Assembly: GCF_009903685.1 (NCBI RefSeq)
Contig: NZ_JAAABI010000001.1
Span: 992,001 to 1,056,000, forward strand
Direction of reading: 5' to 3'
DNA from: Flagellimonas ochracea
GTDB taxonomy: Bacteria; Bacteroidota; Bacteroidia; Flavobacteriales; Flavobacteriaceae
DNA length: 64,000 bases
The notes under the pieces were generated by a model that made no database searches, was not told where the DNA came from, and saw only the letters and a program-made list of their open reading frames with translations. The translations under genes and the position numbers were made by a program. Within the stretch, counting starts at the first letter, position 1. Every line of letters begins with the position of its first letter. Of this stretch, positions 7,376 to 16,239 are shown in pieces.

Positions 7376-8224
7376 ATGGATAATGACCCTATGGGTGAGC
7401 TGAAAAACGTATTGAAAAAAGGGCGCGGGAGAAGTCTGATCATTATTGCCACATTGGTGGTATTACTGTTTGCTTTTAAACCATGGGTCCAAATCGGTGC
7501 AGGTGAGCGAGGGGTTGTCCAGAATTTCGGAGCCGTACAGGACAACGTGTTAAATGAAGGAATCCATTTCAAAATACCAATTGTGCAAACCGTCATCTTA
7601 ATGGACGTAAAAATTCAAAAAGCGATGACAGATGCCGCATCCTCATCCTCTGACCTGCAGGATGTGGATTTATCCGTGGCCCTTAATTATCACATCATAC
7701 CCGATAAAGCAAATTTGGTTTATCAAACTATAGGTGTGGAATTCAAGGAGCGTATTATTGACCCTGCCATTCAAGAAGTCATGAAAGCCGTTTCGGCCAG
7801 GTATACCGCCGAGGAATTGATTACTAAGAGGCCCGCTGTTAGTACCGAAATGCAAGAAGCACTAACTTCAAGGTTGCTAGCTTCGAATATATCCGTTGAC
7901 GCTTTTTCGATTATCTCATTTAGTTTTTCACAAACATTTACCGATGCCATTGAGGCTAAGCAAACCGCGGAGCAAAATGCATTGAAGGCAAAAAGGGACC
8001 TGGACCGGATTAGGGTAGAAGCCGAACAGACCATTGCTGCAGCAACAGCCGAGGCCGAAGCACTACGGTTACAAAAAATGAACATTTCACCTGATCTTAT
8101 AGAGCTAAGAAAGATAGAAGCAAACCTTAAGGCCATAGAAAAATGGAACGGGATTCTACCTGAGGTTACGGGTGCAGGCGCGATTCCTTTTATTGGAGTA
8201 GGTGATGCAATTAAAAACAAATAA
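7376..8224 (+). CDS. Prohibitin/SPFH-domain membrane protein
   Basis: A 282-residue prohibitin-family protein. A short cytosolic N-terminus is followed by one transmembrane helix near 20-36 (LIIIATLVVLLFAF). The SPFH domain then begins with IGAGERGVVQNFGAV and includes GIHFKIPIVQTVILMDVKIQK, the prohibitin pattern. A long charged coiled coil with Ala/Glu repeats (about 190-245: EAKQTAEQNALKAKRDLDRI) supports oligomer rings. The C-terminus, GILPEVTGAGAIPFIGV, is also typical. Such proteins form membrane scaffolds and often affect AAA protease activity. The next ORF overlaps its end by about 20 bases, suggesting co-expression. Confidence 0.9.
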   Translation: MDNDPMGELKNVLKKGRGRSLIIIATLVVLLFAFKPWVQIGAGERGVVQNFGAVQDNVLNEGIHFKIPIVQTVILMDVKIQKAMTDAASSSSDLQDVDLSVALNYHIIPDKANLVYQTIGVEFKERIIDPAIQEVMKAVSARYTAEELITKRPAVSTEMQEALTSRLLASNISVDAFSIISFSFSQTFTDAIEAKQTAEQNALKAKRDLDRIRVEAEQTIAAATAEAEALRLQKMNISPDLIELRKIEANLKAIEKWNGILPEVTGAGAIPFIGVGDAIKNK

Positions 8225-8474
8225 TGTGAGAATATCTTGGGATTTGAATGCAGGATCCATAATTATTGTGTTATTGTTTATTCATTTTATCATGGGTGGC
8301 ATTCGAGGACTGTATAGACATCATATGATTGAAAAACATCAATACAATTACTATAGTGACCCTCCCATGAATCTTTTGGGCAAACTGGCGCACAATTGGA
8401 TGGTCAGCACCTTAAGCTCGACCACTTTTTTCCTTTCAGCTTCCATTACTGTAATGCTTTTTTTATTCCTATAA
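8205..8474 (+). CDS. Hypothetical two-span membrane protein
   Basis: The ORF overlaps the end of the prohibitin-like gene and can start at GTG 8202 or ATG 8205. The product of about 89 residues has two hydrophobic segments: IIIVLLFIHFIMGGIRGLY near 20-38, and TTFFLSASITVMLFLFL at the extreme C-terminus. Between them is a polar linker rich in His, Tyr and Asn. I know no family. The overlap suggests translational coupling and perhaps a partner role for the SPFH protein, which is inference. Confidence 0.5.
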   Translation: MQLKTNNVRISWDLNAGSIIIVLLFIHFIMGGIRGLYRHHMIEKHQYNYYSDPPMNLLGKLAHNWMVSTLSSTTFFLSASITVMLFLFL

Positions 8475-8670
8475 AAGATGGGATAAAACCAAAAGGAAAA
8501 AGTTATTCTTGGAATTCAATCCTTATTGGACCAGAAATTTTATCGGCAACCACCCCAAACCACATGTTATTTAAAACGTAAAGATTTTGTCCCTCTATTT
8601 TTTGGTTAGATTGGAAAATCCGTGAACTTTAGAATCTATGGAAAAAAGTTGATGCTTCAATTTTGAAAGA

Positions 8671-9012
8671 TTACTCTTTGAGATGTTGCCCTGGCATAAG
8701 CTTTTGTAATCGTATTACCGTTGATATTTTCTTGCTGCTATCTTCCCAAACTCGATTATTCTCAATAAATGAGATGATAAAATTCTCCCCAATATGTTTA
8801 TCAGTATGTAGTGGATATTTTTCAAGTATAACCGACAGAATTTCATCGAAAACAACTATTTCTTCCTTACTCAACGCTGTTTTACAGCAAAATGAATATC
8901 CATTCTCAACACGCCCAAGAAAGACTCCTTCCACTTTTTTTATTTGGTCCATTCCTTGGTGCGGGAAGATGGCCAGTGAGGTCAGAAATATGAAGAATAG
9001 CACTGTTCGCAT
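8671..9012 (-). CDS. Hypothetical secreted protein, 113 aa
   Basis: The minus-strand ORF begins MRTVLFFIFLTSLAIFPHQG, a clear signal peptide without a lipobox cysteine. The remaining 90 residues are soluble and mixed in charge, with two adjacent cysteines (SFCCKT). I recognise no domain. The plus-strand ORF over the same bases (8663-9088) has an implausible composition and is a shadow. Signal peptide quality and a lone minus-strand position support a real, probably periplasmic protein. Confidence 0.55.
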   Translation of the reverse strand: MRTVLFFIFLTSLAIFPHQGMDQIKKVEGVFLGRVENGYSFCCKTALSKEEIVVFDEILSVILEKYPLHTDKHIGENFIISFIENNRVWEDSSKKISTVIRLQKLMPGQHLKE

Positions 9013-9167
9013 AATTATTTTAATGTCCTTTAAAAGGGAGTTTAGCTGTTGGGATTTAGGTTCAAGTAACTTTCTGTTATTAAGATAACCCGTTTATTTT
9101 CGAATATTAGTTTTCAATAATCAAAGTTTGATTTGGGCACTGATAAAGAATACAACAAACTAGACGT

Positions 9168-9196
9168 AAAATGCCATCTTTAAAAGATGGCATTTT
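9168..9196 (-). terminator. Terminator after the cold-shock gene
   Basis: AAAATGCCATC pairs with GATGGCATTTT around a short A/T loop. On the minus strand the stem ends in Ts, 26 bases after the cold-shock protein stop codon. Confidence 0.65.
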
Positions 9197-9221
9197 AACT
9201 GATACGGAAATAAGAGGTCTT

Positions 9222-9413
9222 TTAGGCCAATTCCACATTTACCGCATTCATTCCCTTCTGGCCTCTTTCCACCGTGAATTTGACATTGTCATTTTCACGA
9301 ATCTCATCGATTAGACCGCTTTGGTGCACAAAGACATCCTCTTCGGAATCTACGGGTTTTATAAAACCAAAACCTTTGGCACTATTGAAAAATTTTACTG
9401 TTCCTTCTTTCAT
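9222..9413 (-). CDS. Cold-shock domain protein (CspA family)
   Basis: A 63-residue cold-shock domain begins MKEGTVKFFNSAKGFGFI and carries both RNA-binding motifs: KGFGFI (RNP1) and DVFVHQ (RNP2). The frame stays open upstream to an ATG at 9476, which would add a basic 21-residue extension (MSEMNIVKRILNKVV). The core length and usual start of the family favour 9413, so the upstream part may be a structured leader as in other csp genes. It binds single-stranded RNA and DNA and acts as an RNA chaperone. It lies directly downstream of the fatty acid desaturase on the same strand, forming a cold-adaptation pair. Confidence 0.92.
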   Translation of the reverse strand: MKEGTVKFFNSAKGFGFIKPVDSEEDVFVHQSGLIDEIRENDNVKFTVERGQKGMNAVNVELA

Positions 9414-9499
9414 TACTTTATATTTATTATTTACTACTTTGTTCAATATTCGTTTTACGATATTCATTTCACTCATTTTTTGTTCTTAAAATTTGATTG

Positions 9500-10630
9500 T
9501 TACTGCGCAGGAATAGGCTGCATTTTTCCCAATTTGCGTAAAACACCAACATGGTCCCTAATGGCGGCAGCGAATGTTCGTTTTGTATTATAGGGCATCC
9601 CATATTCCCTGGCGGTATGAGCTACGATATCTGATATTTTTCTATAATGTACGTGACAGATGTTAGGGAGCAGGTGATGTTCTATTTGATAGTTCAACCC
9701 CCCGATCAACCAGGAAAAAAACCGGCTTTTGGGCGCAAAATTGGTGGTGGTGGCCAATTGGTGCGAATACCAATCGCCTTCGACCATACCATCTTCATCG
9801 GGTAGGGGAAATTCAGTACTGGGCATAATGTGAGCCACCTGAAATATGATACTGATAAGTAGCCCTGTAACAAAATGCATGCTTAGGAAGGCCAGGATGA
9901 TTACCCATGGAGCCAACGGCACCATTAACAAAGGTATGATCAAGGCATAGGAATAGTAAAGCAACTTCCAGCCGATTATCTTTATAATTTCATTTCTGAA
10001 TTCATTCTTTTTGTTCAGGTATCCCATCTTCCTGTAGCGGACAAGTCGAATAAAGTCCTTGGCCGTAACCCATGAAACGGTAGACAGGCCATAAAAAAAC
10101 CATACATATAAGTACTGAAACCTATGGAGTCCATTTTTCTTTGCATGTGGTGAAAACCTAAGGAAAAAAGGGGCATTTATATCATCATCCGCTCCGTCTA
10201 TATTGGTATAGGTATGGTGCAGCACATTATGTTGTATTTTCCATACCGTGGCGTTCGCACCTATTAGGTTCATGGTGTAGCCGAGGTATTTGTTCACTTT
10301 TTGGTTTTTGGAGTAGGAACCATGGATGGCATCGTGCATGATGCCCATGCCTATTCCAGCCATTCCAATGCCACTGGTTATATATAAGGCAAAAAGCAAC
10401 CATGGGGACGCAACGGTGCCAATATTTATCAAAATTAGGGGCACAAAGAACACGGCCAACATCAGAATGGTCTTACCGACCATGCTCTTGTTCGCATGCT
10501 TACTGATATTGTTTGTTTTGAAATAATGGTTTACCCTGTTTCTAACTGTTTTTGAGAAGTCAGAGTTTGCTCTTTTTGAAAATTTTGGCTTATTGATGCC
10601 ATCATTTGTGGTTTGATCTTTCTTCCACAT
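9500..10630 (-). CDS. Membrane fatty acid desaturase (acyl-lipid/acyl-CoA type)
   Basis: A 376-residue integral membrane di-iron desaturase. The three histidine boxes are present in order: HDAIHGS (HxxxH, near 105), HNVLHHTYTN (HxxHH, near 140) and QIEHHLLP (QxxHH, near 318). The glutamine in the third box is typical of the front-end/delta-6-like bacterial group. Hydrophobic pairs near 52-95 and 215-265 give the four expected membrane spans. It adds double bonds to acyl chains to keep membranes fluid. The cold-shock gene follows 86 bases downstream on the same strand. The exact double-bond position cannot be told from the sequence. Confidence 0.93.
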   Translation of the reverse strand: MWKKDQTTNDGINKPKFSKRANSDFSKTVRNRVNHYFKTNNISKHANKSMVGKTILMLAVFFVPLILINIGTVASPWLLFALYITSGIGMAGIGMGIMHDAIHGSYSKNQKVNKYLGYTMNLIGANATVWKIQHNVLHHTYTNIDGADDDINAPFFLRFSPHAKKNGLHRFQYLYVWFFYGLSTVSWVTAKDFIRLVRYRKMGYLNKKNEFRNEIIKIIGWKLLYYSYALIIPLLMVPLAPWVIILAFLSMHFVTGLLISIIFQVAHIMPSTEFPLPDEDGMVEGDWYSHQLATTTNFAPKSRFFSWLIGGLNYQIEHHLLPNICHVHYRKISDIVAHTAREYGMPYNTKRTFAAAIRDHVGVLRKLGKMQPIPAQ

Positions 10631-11273
10631 GTGATTTAAAGTATAATAGCAAGCGCAATCTGTTTATGATATGTTGAACGATTATACCTGTCCTGATACT
10701 ACTTAATATTAGTAGATTATGACGGCAAGTTTCAACACCCTGAACGTTGGGCTTAAAATGTTATTTAATAATTACCTTAAAAAGAAGAGAGCTGAAAATA
10801 AATCGAGAATTGGGTAAGACTAAATGAATCTGGGCTTTCTGAATTTTAACACGGTAAAGGTACGACTAGTTTGAGCAGTATTTTCCAAATAGCGTGTTAA
10901 ATGTTGAAAATAAGTATTTTAGGTTTGGGCTTTTTGTATGGAAAGGAGTACCCACACATATCCAGCAAAACTAAAAGATGGTTTGTTTACAATTATCATT
11001 GGGAATGTTTCTGATCAAAAAAAAAAGGAGATAAAACAGATTCATTCCAATTTAAATCCTTTCCTTTACAAAGTATCACGGACTCTGGACGACATGATTC
11101 TTAAATAAAAAATAGCCTTCTCCTTTACTTAGTTCCAATTCCATAGTATCGCTTCTTTGTTTGAACCTATATCCTTATTTCAAAAACAATTAAGCCCAAA
11201 ATCCAGGACTTAGCGTCTAAGGGAACATCGATTTCCCTACTTAAAAAGATTATCCTTCTAACAGATAAAAACT
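10631..11273. other. Intergenic region between desaturase and sigma factor genes
   Basis: About 640 bases, AT-rich. It should hold the desaturase promoter on the left and the sigma-factor promoter on the right. One possible small ORF on the plus strand runs 10938-11108 (56 aa, MERSTHTYPAKLKDG...DDMILK); it lacks a clear ribosome binding site, so I list it only here. A run of 10 A (about 11018-11028) is the only notable simple sequence. Confidence 0.35.
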
Positions 11274-12137
11274 ATGAGACCTCTTTCTATATCAAAGCAA
11301 ATTACAATAAGGGAAAGTCCCTCCCTTTCCAGATATCTTAATGAAATAAGCCAAATTCCTATGATTACTGAAGAAGAGGAGGTTCAGTTGGCAATTCGAA
11401 TCAGAAACGGGGAGGGCCGGGCCATGGAAAAATTGGTCAAATCCAATTTACGGTTTGTCGTATCGGTTGCCAAACAATACCAATCAAGAGGTCTCGGTCT
11501 CCATGACTTGATCAATGAAGGAAACCTGGGATTGGTCAAAGCCGCAACAAAATTTGATGAAACCTATGGATTCAAATTCATTTCTTACGCAGTTTGGTGG
11601 ATACGTCAAGGGATAATACAAGCACTTTCAGAAAAGTCGAGGATGGTAAGACTGCCCTTGAACAAAATAAACGCAATTAAGAAGATAAAGACCGTCTCTT
11701 CCAATTTCGAGCAAATACACTTAAGAAAACCTCTGGCTGAAGAAATATCAGAAGTAATGGATTCCACACTATCAGAGATTCAATTTTGTTTAAGACATTC
11801 TTCTTGGCTCATTCCCTTAGATGAACCCTTGAAAATGAGTGATGGGGAGGTCAACTTGCATGATAAAATACAATCTAAAGATTTTGAAAATCCAGATCGA
11901 ACGCTCGTAAAACAATCTTTAAAAATAGACATTGACAGTATTTTTGAAGTGCTGTCCTACCGTGAAACCTATATTATTAAAATGTACTATGGCATTGGAG
12001 TAAATGATAGCTTAAGAATACAAGAAATCGCTGTTCATTTAGACCTTACAACTGAACGGGTACGACAAATAAAAAAAGTGGCCTTGACCCGATTGAGAAA
12101 TTCTTCTAAAATGGAATTTTTGAAAGAGTATTTGTAA
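11274..12137 (+). CDS. RpoD-like sigma-70 factor, divergent accessory copy
   Basis: The 287-residue protein has the compact Bacteroidota RpoD layout. Region 1.2 is LSRYLNEISQIPMITEEEEV. Regions 2.1-2.4 are NLRFVVSVAKQYQSRGLGLHD and FKFISYAVWWIRQGI. Region 3 follows, and region 4.2 ends LTTERVRQIKKVALTRLRN. It starts MRPLSISKQITIRESPSLSRY, clearly from the same family as the housekeeping factor (MRQLKITKQVTNRES...). However, region 3 and the 3.2 linker (SSWLIPLDEPLKMSDGEV) differ much from the highly conserved primary factor. I therefore infer a second sigma factor. It lies next to the polysaccharide locus on the same strand as the phosphatase gene, and could drive that locus. Confidence 0.85.
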   Translation: MRPLSISKQITIRESPSLSRYLNEISQIPMITEEEEVQLAIRIRNGEGRAMEKLVKSNLRFVVSVAKQYQSRGLGLHDLINEGNLGLVKAATKFDETYGFKFISYAVWWIRQGIIQALSEKSRMVRLPLNKINAIKKIKTVSSNFEQIHLRKPLAEEISEVMDSTLSEIQFCLRHSSWLIPLDEPLKMSDGEVNLHDKIQSKDFENPDRTLVKQSLKIDIDSIFEVLSYRETYIIKMYYGIGVNDSLRIQEIAVHLDLTTERVRQIKKVALTRLRNSSKMEFLKEYL

Positions 12138-12290
12138 TTAGTAAAATTGTTCAAGGTAGAAAACAAAATCCCATCAAAAAGACCAATAGGCTTCACCTAC
12201 TTTCCAACGCAATCGCCCCTACCCTACTATTTATCGACATTGTAAAATACTGCGTCGGGAAATAAATACTCCATAAGAGGACATATCTTT

Positions 12291-12298
12291 TATCTTTG
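12291..12298 (+). promoter_or_regulatory. Bacteroidota -7 promoter box
   Basis: TATCTTTG matches TAnnTTTG exactly and lies 17 bases before the phosphatase start codon. I do not see a convincing -33 TTG element, so this rests on the -7 match alone. Confidence 0.45.
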
Positions 12299-12315
12299 TA
12301 TTCCAGATTTTACAC

Positions 12316-13053
12316 ATGTTCCATTTTTTTGAGCGAAAAAGATTTTTGGTTGATTACCTGCACGGTTTTGTAGATATACACAATCATGTGCTACCGGGCA
12401 TAGATGATGGTGCCAAAACCGTGGATGAGTCCCTTGAACTTGTTAATGGATTTGCAGAGTTTGGTTTAAAAACCATGATTTGTACGCCCCATATCATGCA
12501 TAACTACTATGATAATACACCAGAGACCATAACCCAGGCCCATAAAAAACTAATAACAGAACTTTCTGCCCATGATGTCGAAATTGAAGTTGATTTTGCG
12601 GCCGAACACATGATTGATGACAATTTTGAAACCATCTTGGAATCTGAAGCGGTAATGCCCCTTAAAAAGGAATACTTACTTATTGAGATGTCCTATTTGC
12701 AGCCATCATTCAACTTTGACATGGCCATAGATAAAATTGCAAAACAGGGATACTTCCCCATATTGGCCCACCCAGAACGGTACACTTATTACCACAATCA
12801 GCATAGAGTATATTCTGAATTCAAATCTAGGGGAATCCTATTTCAAATGAATTTATTATCGCTTGGTGAATTTTATGGCAAAAAAGTAAAGGCAACCGCC
12901 GAAAAACTATTAAAAGATGGTGTTATTGAATATGTAGGTACCGATGTTCATAACATAAGACAGTTAGCATCCCTAAAGGAGATGAAGATAGAAAAGAAGA
13001 ATCTTAAACTGCTTTTGCCTGTGATAGAAAATACGATACTTACTTTCTACTAA
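12316..13053 (+). CDS. CpsB/CapC-type tyrosine phosphatase (PHP fold)
   Basis: A 245-residue metal-dependent phosphatase of the PHP family (YwqE/CpsB type). The metal ligands are easy to see: DIHNHVLPGIDDGAKT near 20-36, CTPHIMHNYY, LAHPERY near 155, and GTDVHN near 212. It should remove phosphate from the tyrosine-rich tail of the Wzc kinase and so control polysaccharide chain length and export. It is encoded tail-to-tail with wzc: its TAA (13051-13053) touches the wzc stop codon with no base between, so the two transcripts must overlap. N-terminal residues (MFHFFERKRFLVDY) show no signal peptide; the protein is cytoplasmic. Confidence 0.92.
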   Translation: MFHFFERKRFLVDYLHGFVDIHNHVLPGIDDGAKTVDESLELVNGFAEFGLKTMICTPHIMHNYYDNTPETITQAHKKLITELSAHDVEIEVDFAAEHMIDDNFETILESEAVMPLKKEYLLIEMSYLQPSFNFDMAIDKIAKQGYFPILAHPERYTYYHNQHRVYSEFKSRGILFQMNLLSLGEFYGKKVKATAEKLLKDGVIEYVGTDVHNIRQLASLKEMKIEKKNLKLLLPVIENTILTFY

Positions 13054-15426
13054 TCACGAAAAACTCCACCATTTTTTAACAGATTTCCCATACCCATAAC
13101 CGTATTTTCCTCCGTATCCCAAATTAGCATCTTTCACCCCGTTAACCACAAAGGATAGATTCTTTATTTTCTTTTCCTTTAGCAATTTAATCGGATATTC
13201 TAATACTTTCTGTTCGGTAACCCCTGCTTTGGTCACATACAATATTTGGTCGGCATAATCACTGATCAACAAAGTGTCGGTAACAACCAACATGGGAGCA
13301 GAATCCACAATTATATAGTCATACTTTGATCGTGCACAATCTAAAAACTCCTTAACCCGATCACTCATTAACAATTCTGCGGGATTAGGTGGTATCTTAC
13401 CGGAGAAAACAATATCAACCTTATTTTCATTGATTACCATTGGTGAAACAACCTCGTCAAAACGAACTTTTTCGTCATAAAGAAATTCGGTAAACCCTTT
13501 TTGCATTTTTCCTCGTGCTTTGATGTCACTGGGCTTATTTCGACTTAAATCAGTATAAAAATTATGCAGTTTCGGATTTCTTATGTCTGCACCTAACAAC
13601 AACACCTTCTTTTTTGCGCTAGCCAAAACCATAGACAAGTTGGATGACAAAAATGTCTTACCCTCACCGGATACACTTGAGGTAACAAGAACTACTCCGG
13701 CTTGGTCGCTTTTCAATTTTCTTTTCAGTACATAGTCTAAGTTGGTCCTTAAAATCCGTAATGACTCTCCAAGAACCGAACGATCCATCCCAGAAACCAG
13801 TTTGTTTTCTCTACGTCCTACTTTTGGTAATTCTGCGATAACCGGTGCTTTGTTCGAAATCAATTGTTCCAGTTCTACTTTGCTGCTTACTTTGTTGTCC
13901 AATAGATCTTTGACATAAATTATTGAAAAAGGAATCAGTAGTCCCAGTATAAATGAGGCAAGATATATTGCATTTTTCTTTGGAGAGACAGGGTAATTGG
14001 AACCATAGGCCGAATTGATCACTTTCGATTTTGGCGAAGCTGAAGCGAAGGTAATTTGCGATTCTTCCCTTTTTTGCAATAAATAGAGATATAGTGATTC
14101 GGTGGTTTGCTGCCTCCTGGAGATATCACGAAGTGCTCTTTGGTTACCTGGTGCAGCATAGATTCTAGAATTTATCTGTGACAGTTGTTTGCTTAAACTG
14201 TTCACTTGGAGGTTGAGATTATTGGTAACGTTGTTGAGACTGGATTGCATGCCTCTCTTCAAATCTTCCAATTGTTGGTCCAATTTTACAATTACCGGAT
14301 TCTTTTCGTTTGAACTTTCCAATAGTCTATTGCGCTGGGCGACAAGTTCGTTGTATCGTTGGGCAGTAGATGAAATACTTTGATCCGCCAGGCCTACTTC
14401 TGGAATTATGTCATAATCTTCCTGTCCGCTTATTAAATCTTTCATAGAGCTTGCTATGCTCAATTGAATATTGGCATTTTGCAGTTCTTGTTCACTTGCA
14501 GCACTCATGTTGAAATTCACGCTTGATTGCGTCCCTAAATCGGCTATTCCCCTACTTGTTTTAAAGCTCTCCTCAGACTCATCCACAGAAGACAAATTTG
14601 AATAGATTTCAGTAATTCGGTCATTTATGAACTTGGTAGTTCGGTCTGCAATGGCTTTTTTATCTGAAACTGCATTGGAATTGTTAATGTTTATCAACTC
14701 GTTAATAACATCAATTGCCCGTTGTTCAATGGGGTCGGTCAACATAATATTGATGATATTGGAAAACTTTTTATCATTTGCGCTTATGATGGTTTTCTTT
14801 CTATAGAAATCTGCCACTCGCTCCAGAGGTTTAATGACCACTTTCATTTGCTTGTTTCTGTATTGCGACAATTTTTGTTTAGGTGTAAGAATAATGTCCC
14901 CTATTTCGGTGCTTATCTTATCACCAAAGCCATATTTCTTTTCGGGTTGGTCTTCCCGCTCTTTGTAGCCAAATGAGGTGTTTGAATCTATTTTGATATA
15001 GAAGTTGAACTTAGCATTGTCAATTATGGAGTCATTGGATAAAAAATTAATGGAAAAAGGAATGTTTTCCTTTCTATAGAGTTCCGTATCCTTAATGTTT
15101 CCCAGCACAAAGTATTGGATATTCAACTCCAATTTTCGAACAATATGGATAAAATTGTCACGGGCCGACAACAATTCGGTCTCATCTTCTATCTTGGCCT
15201 TCCCGGATGAAAAAATATCCAAGTCATCAAGAACGCTCAATTCTGAGGCTTGATTGGAATCTTCAAGTATTTGTATTTTCGCCGTTGCACTGTATTCCGG
15301 TATGGTATATCTCATATATAAGATTGCCAACCCAACACAAATTGCAACCGAAAGAAAGAACCACTTCCAATTTCTTAGACAGATGTCCACTAGGGTCTTT
15401 AGGTCAAGTTCAGAGGTCTTTGACAT
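13054..15426 (-). CDS. wzc: Polysaccharide co-polymerase and tyrosine autokinase (Wzc type)
   Basis: The 790-residue protein joins a Wzz-type chain-length domain to a BY-kinase. A first transmembrane helix is near 22-40 (FFLSVAICVGLAILYMRYTI), a long periplasmic coiled-coil part follows, and a second helix is near 485-505 (NAIYLASFILGLLIPFSIIYV). The kinase has Walker A SSVSGEGKT (about 580-590), the Walker A' region VLLLGADIRNPKL and Walker B YIIVDSAPML. The C-terminus is a short Gly/Tyr tail with four tyrosines (LGYGGKYGYGYGK), the expected autophosphorylation sites. It controls polymerisation and export together with Wza and the convergent phosphatase. Start MSKTSELDLKTLVDI fits the family. 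The wza gene is 31 bases upstream. Confidence 0.95.
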   Translation of the reverse strand: MSKTSELDLKTLVDICLRNWKWFFLSVAICVGLAILYMRYTIPEYSATAKIQILEDSNQASELSVLDDLDIFSSGKAKIEDETELLSARDNFIHIVRKLELNIQYFVLGNIKDTELYRKENIPFSINFLSNDSIIDNAKFNFYIKIDSNTSFGYKEREDQPEKKYGFGDKISTEIGDIILTPKQKLSQYRNKQMKVVIKPLERVADFYRKKTIISANDKKFSNIINIMLTDPIEQRAIDVINELININNSNAVSDKKAIADRTTKFINDRITEIYSNLSSVDESEESFKTSRGIADLGTQSSVNFNMSAASEQELQNANIQLSIASSMKDLISGQEDYDIIPEVGLADQSISSTAQRYNELVAQRNRLLESSNEKNPVIVKLDQQLEDLKRGMQSSLNNVTNNLNLQVNSLSKQLSQINSRIYAAPGNQRALRDISRRQQTTESLYLYLLQKREESQITFASASPKSKVINSAYGSNYPVSPKKNAIYLASFILGLLIPFSIIYVKDLLDNKVSSKVELEQLISNKAPVIAELPKVGRRENKLVSGMDRSVLGESLRILRTNLDYVLKRKLKSDQAGVVLVTSSVSGEGKTFLSSNLSMVLASAKKKVLLLGADIRNPKLHNFYTDLSRNKPSDIKARGKMQKGFTEFLYDEKVRFDEVVSPMVINENKVDIVFSGKIPPNPAELLMSDRVKEFLDCARSKYDYIIVDSAPMLVVTDTLLISDYADQILYVTKAGVTEQKVLEYPIKLLKEKKIKNLSFVVNGVKDANLGYGGKYGYGYGKSVKKWWSFS

Positions 15427-15457
15427 TATAGAATATGGTTTTGGGTATTTCTTAAAA

Positions 15458-16225
15458 TCAGTTCCTGGTAAGCAAAACCACTGTTGAAGTGACCAGCACA
15501 GAAATAATGGATACAGCTATGGAAGCCCTTTGATCCAGACTTGAGGCTGTCTTACCAGATTTATTCGGTTCCACATATACTACATCATTTTGGGTTAGGT
15601 AATACACAGGAGATTTTAATGCATCTTTTTGATTGAGATTGATTCTGTTATAGACCTTTGTCCCATCAAAATCACGAATCACCATAATATTATCTCTCCT
15701 ACCCTTGATGTTGATATCTCCAGCAAGACCCAATGCCTCCATAATGGTAATCTGCTCCCCATTGACTTCATACGTGCCAGGCCGGTTTACAGAACCTAGA
15801 ACGGTTACCGTAAAGTTCCTGATTCTTATGTTTATGATTGGGTCCTTTAAATAGTCAGTAAGTTTCTCTCGTAAAAGGTCTCGGGTCTCACTTGGTGACA
15901 ACCCTACAATTTTAATCTTTCCAATGACAGGAAAATCTATTTCCCCATTTTTGTCAACCAAATAGTTTACCTGTTCTGGGCGTATACCCCCCTCTCCTGC
16001 GCCTCTAAACAAATTAAATGGTGCACTGGCCTCTGGATCAAGTGTGGAAACATGAATGCTCACCAAATCATCCACTTTGAACTTTGTAGTAGCCGGATTT
16101 TCGTTGATCAATGTCTCAAATTGACTTGCATCTTGAAAATAGATTACATCTTTTGGTGAAGTGCATGACGCCACCAAGCAAGCTAATACAAAATAGCTTA
16201 CACCTTTTATTTTTTTACGAATCAT
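15458..16225 (-). CDS. wza: Polysaccharide export outer-membrane lipoprotein (Wza type)
   Basis: A 255-residue lipoprotein. The signal peptide ends in a lipobox, CLVASC, with the acylated cysteine at about 21. The mature part starts with the poly-export domain (KFKVDDLVSIHVSTLDPEA) and has a SLBB/beta-grasp unit (FTVTVLGSVNRPGTYEV). A C-terminal hydrophobic stretch, ASIAVSIISVLVTSTVVLLT, probably forms the outer-membrane helix ring seen in Wza. It makes the export channel for the polysaccharide and docks on Wzc, whose gene follows 31 bases downstream. Only one SLBB repeat is evident, the shorter form usual in Bacteroidota. Confidence 0.93.
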   Translation of the reverse strand: MIRKKIKGVSYFVLACLVASCTSPKDVIYFQDASQFETLINENPATTKFKVDDLVSIHVSTLDPEASAPFNLFRGAGEGGIRPEQVNYLVDKNGEIDFPVIGKIKIVGLSPSETRDLLREKLTDYLKDPIINIRIRNFTVTVLGSVNRPGTYEVNGEQITIMEALGLAGDINIKGRRDNIMVIRDFDGTKVYNRINLNQKDALKSPVYYLTQNDVVYVEPNKSGKTASSLDQRASIAVSIISVLVTSTVVLLTRN

Positions 16226-16239
16226 AAAGTTATCCAGTA

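Noticed and set aside
8663-9088. Plus-strand ORF of 141 codons
   Set aside because: It overlaps the minus-strand secreted protein, which has a clear signal peptide; the plus-strand product has random-looking composition.
10938-11108. 56-codon plus-strand ORF in the gap before the sigma factor
   Set aside because: No clear ribosome binding site and no recognisable family; kept as a remark in the intergenic entry only.
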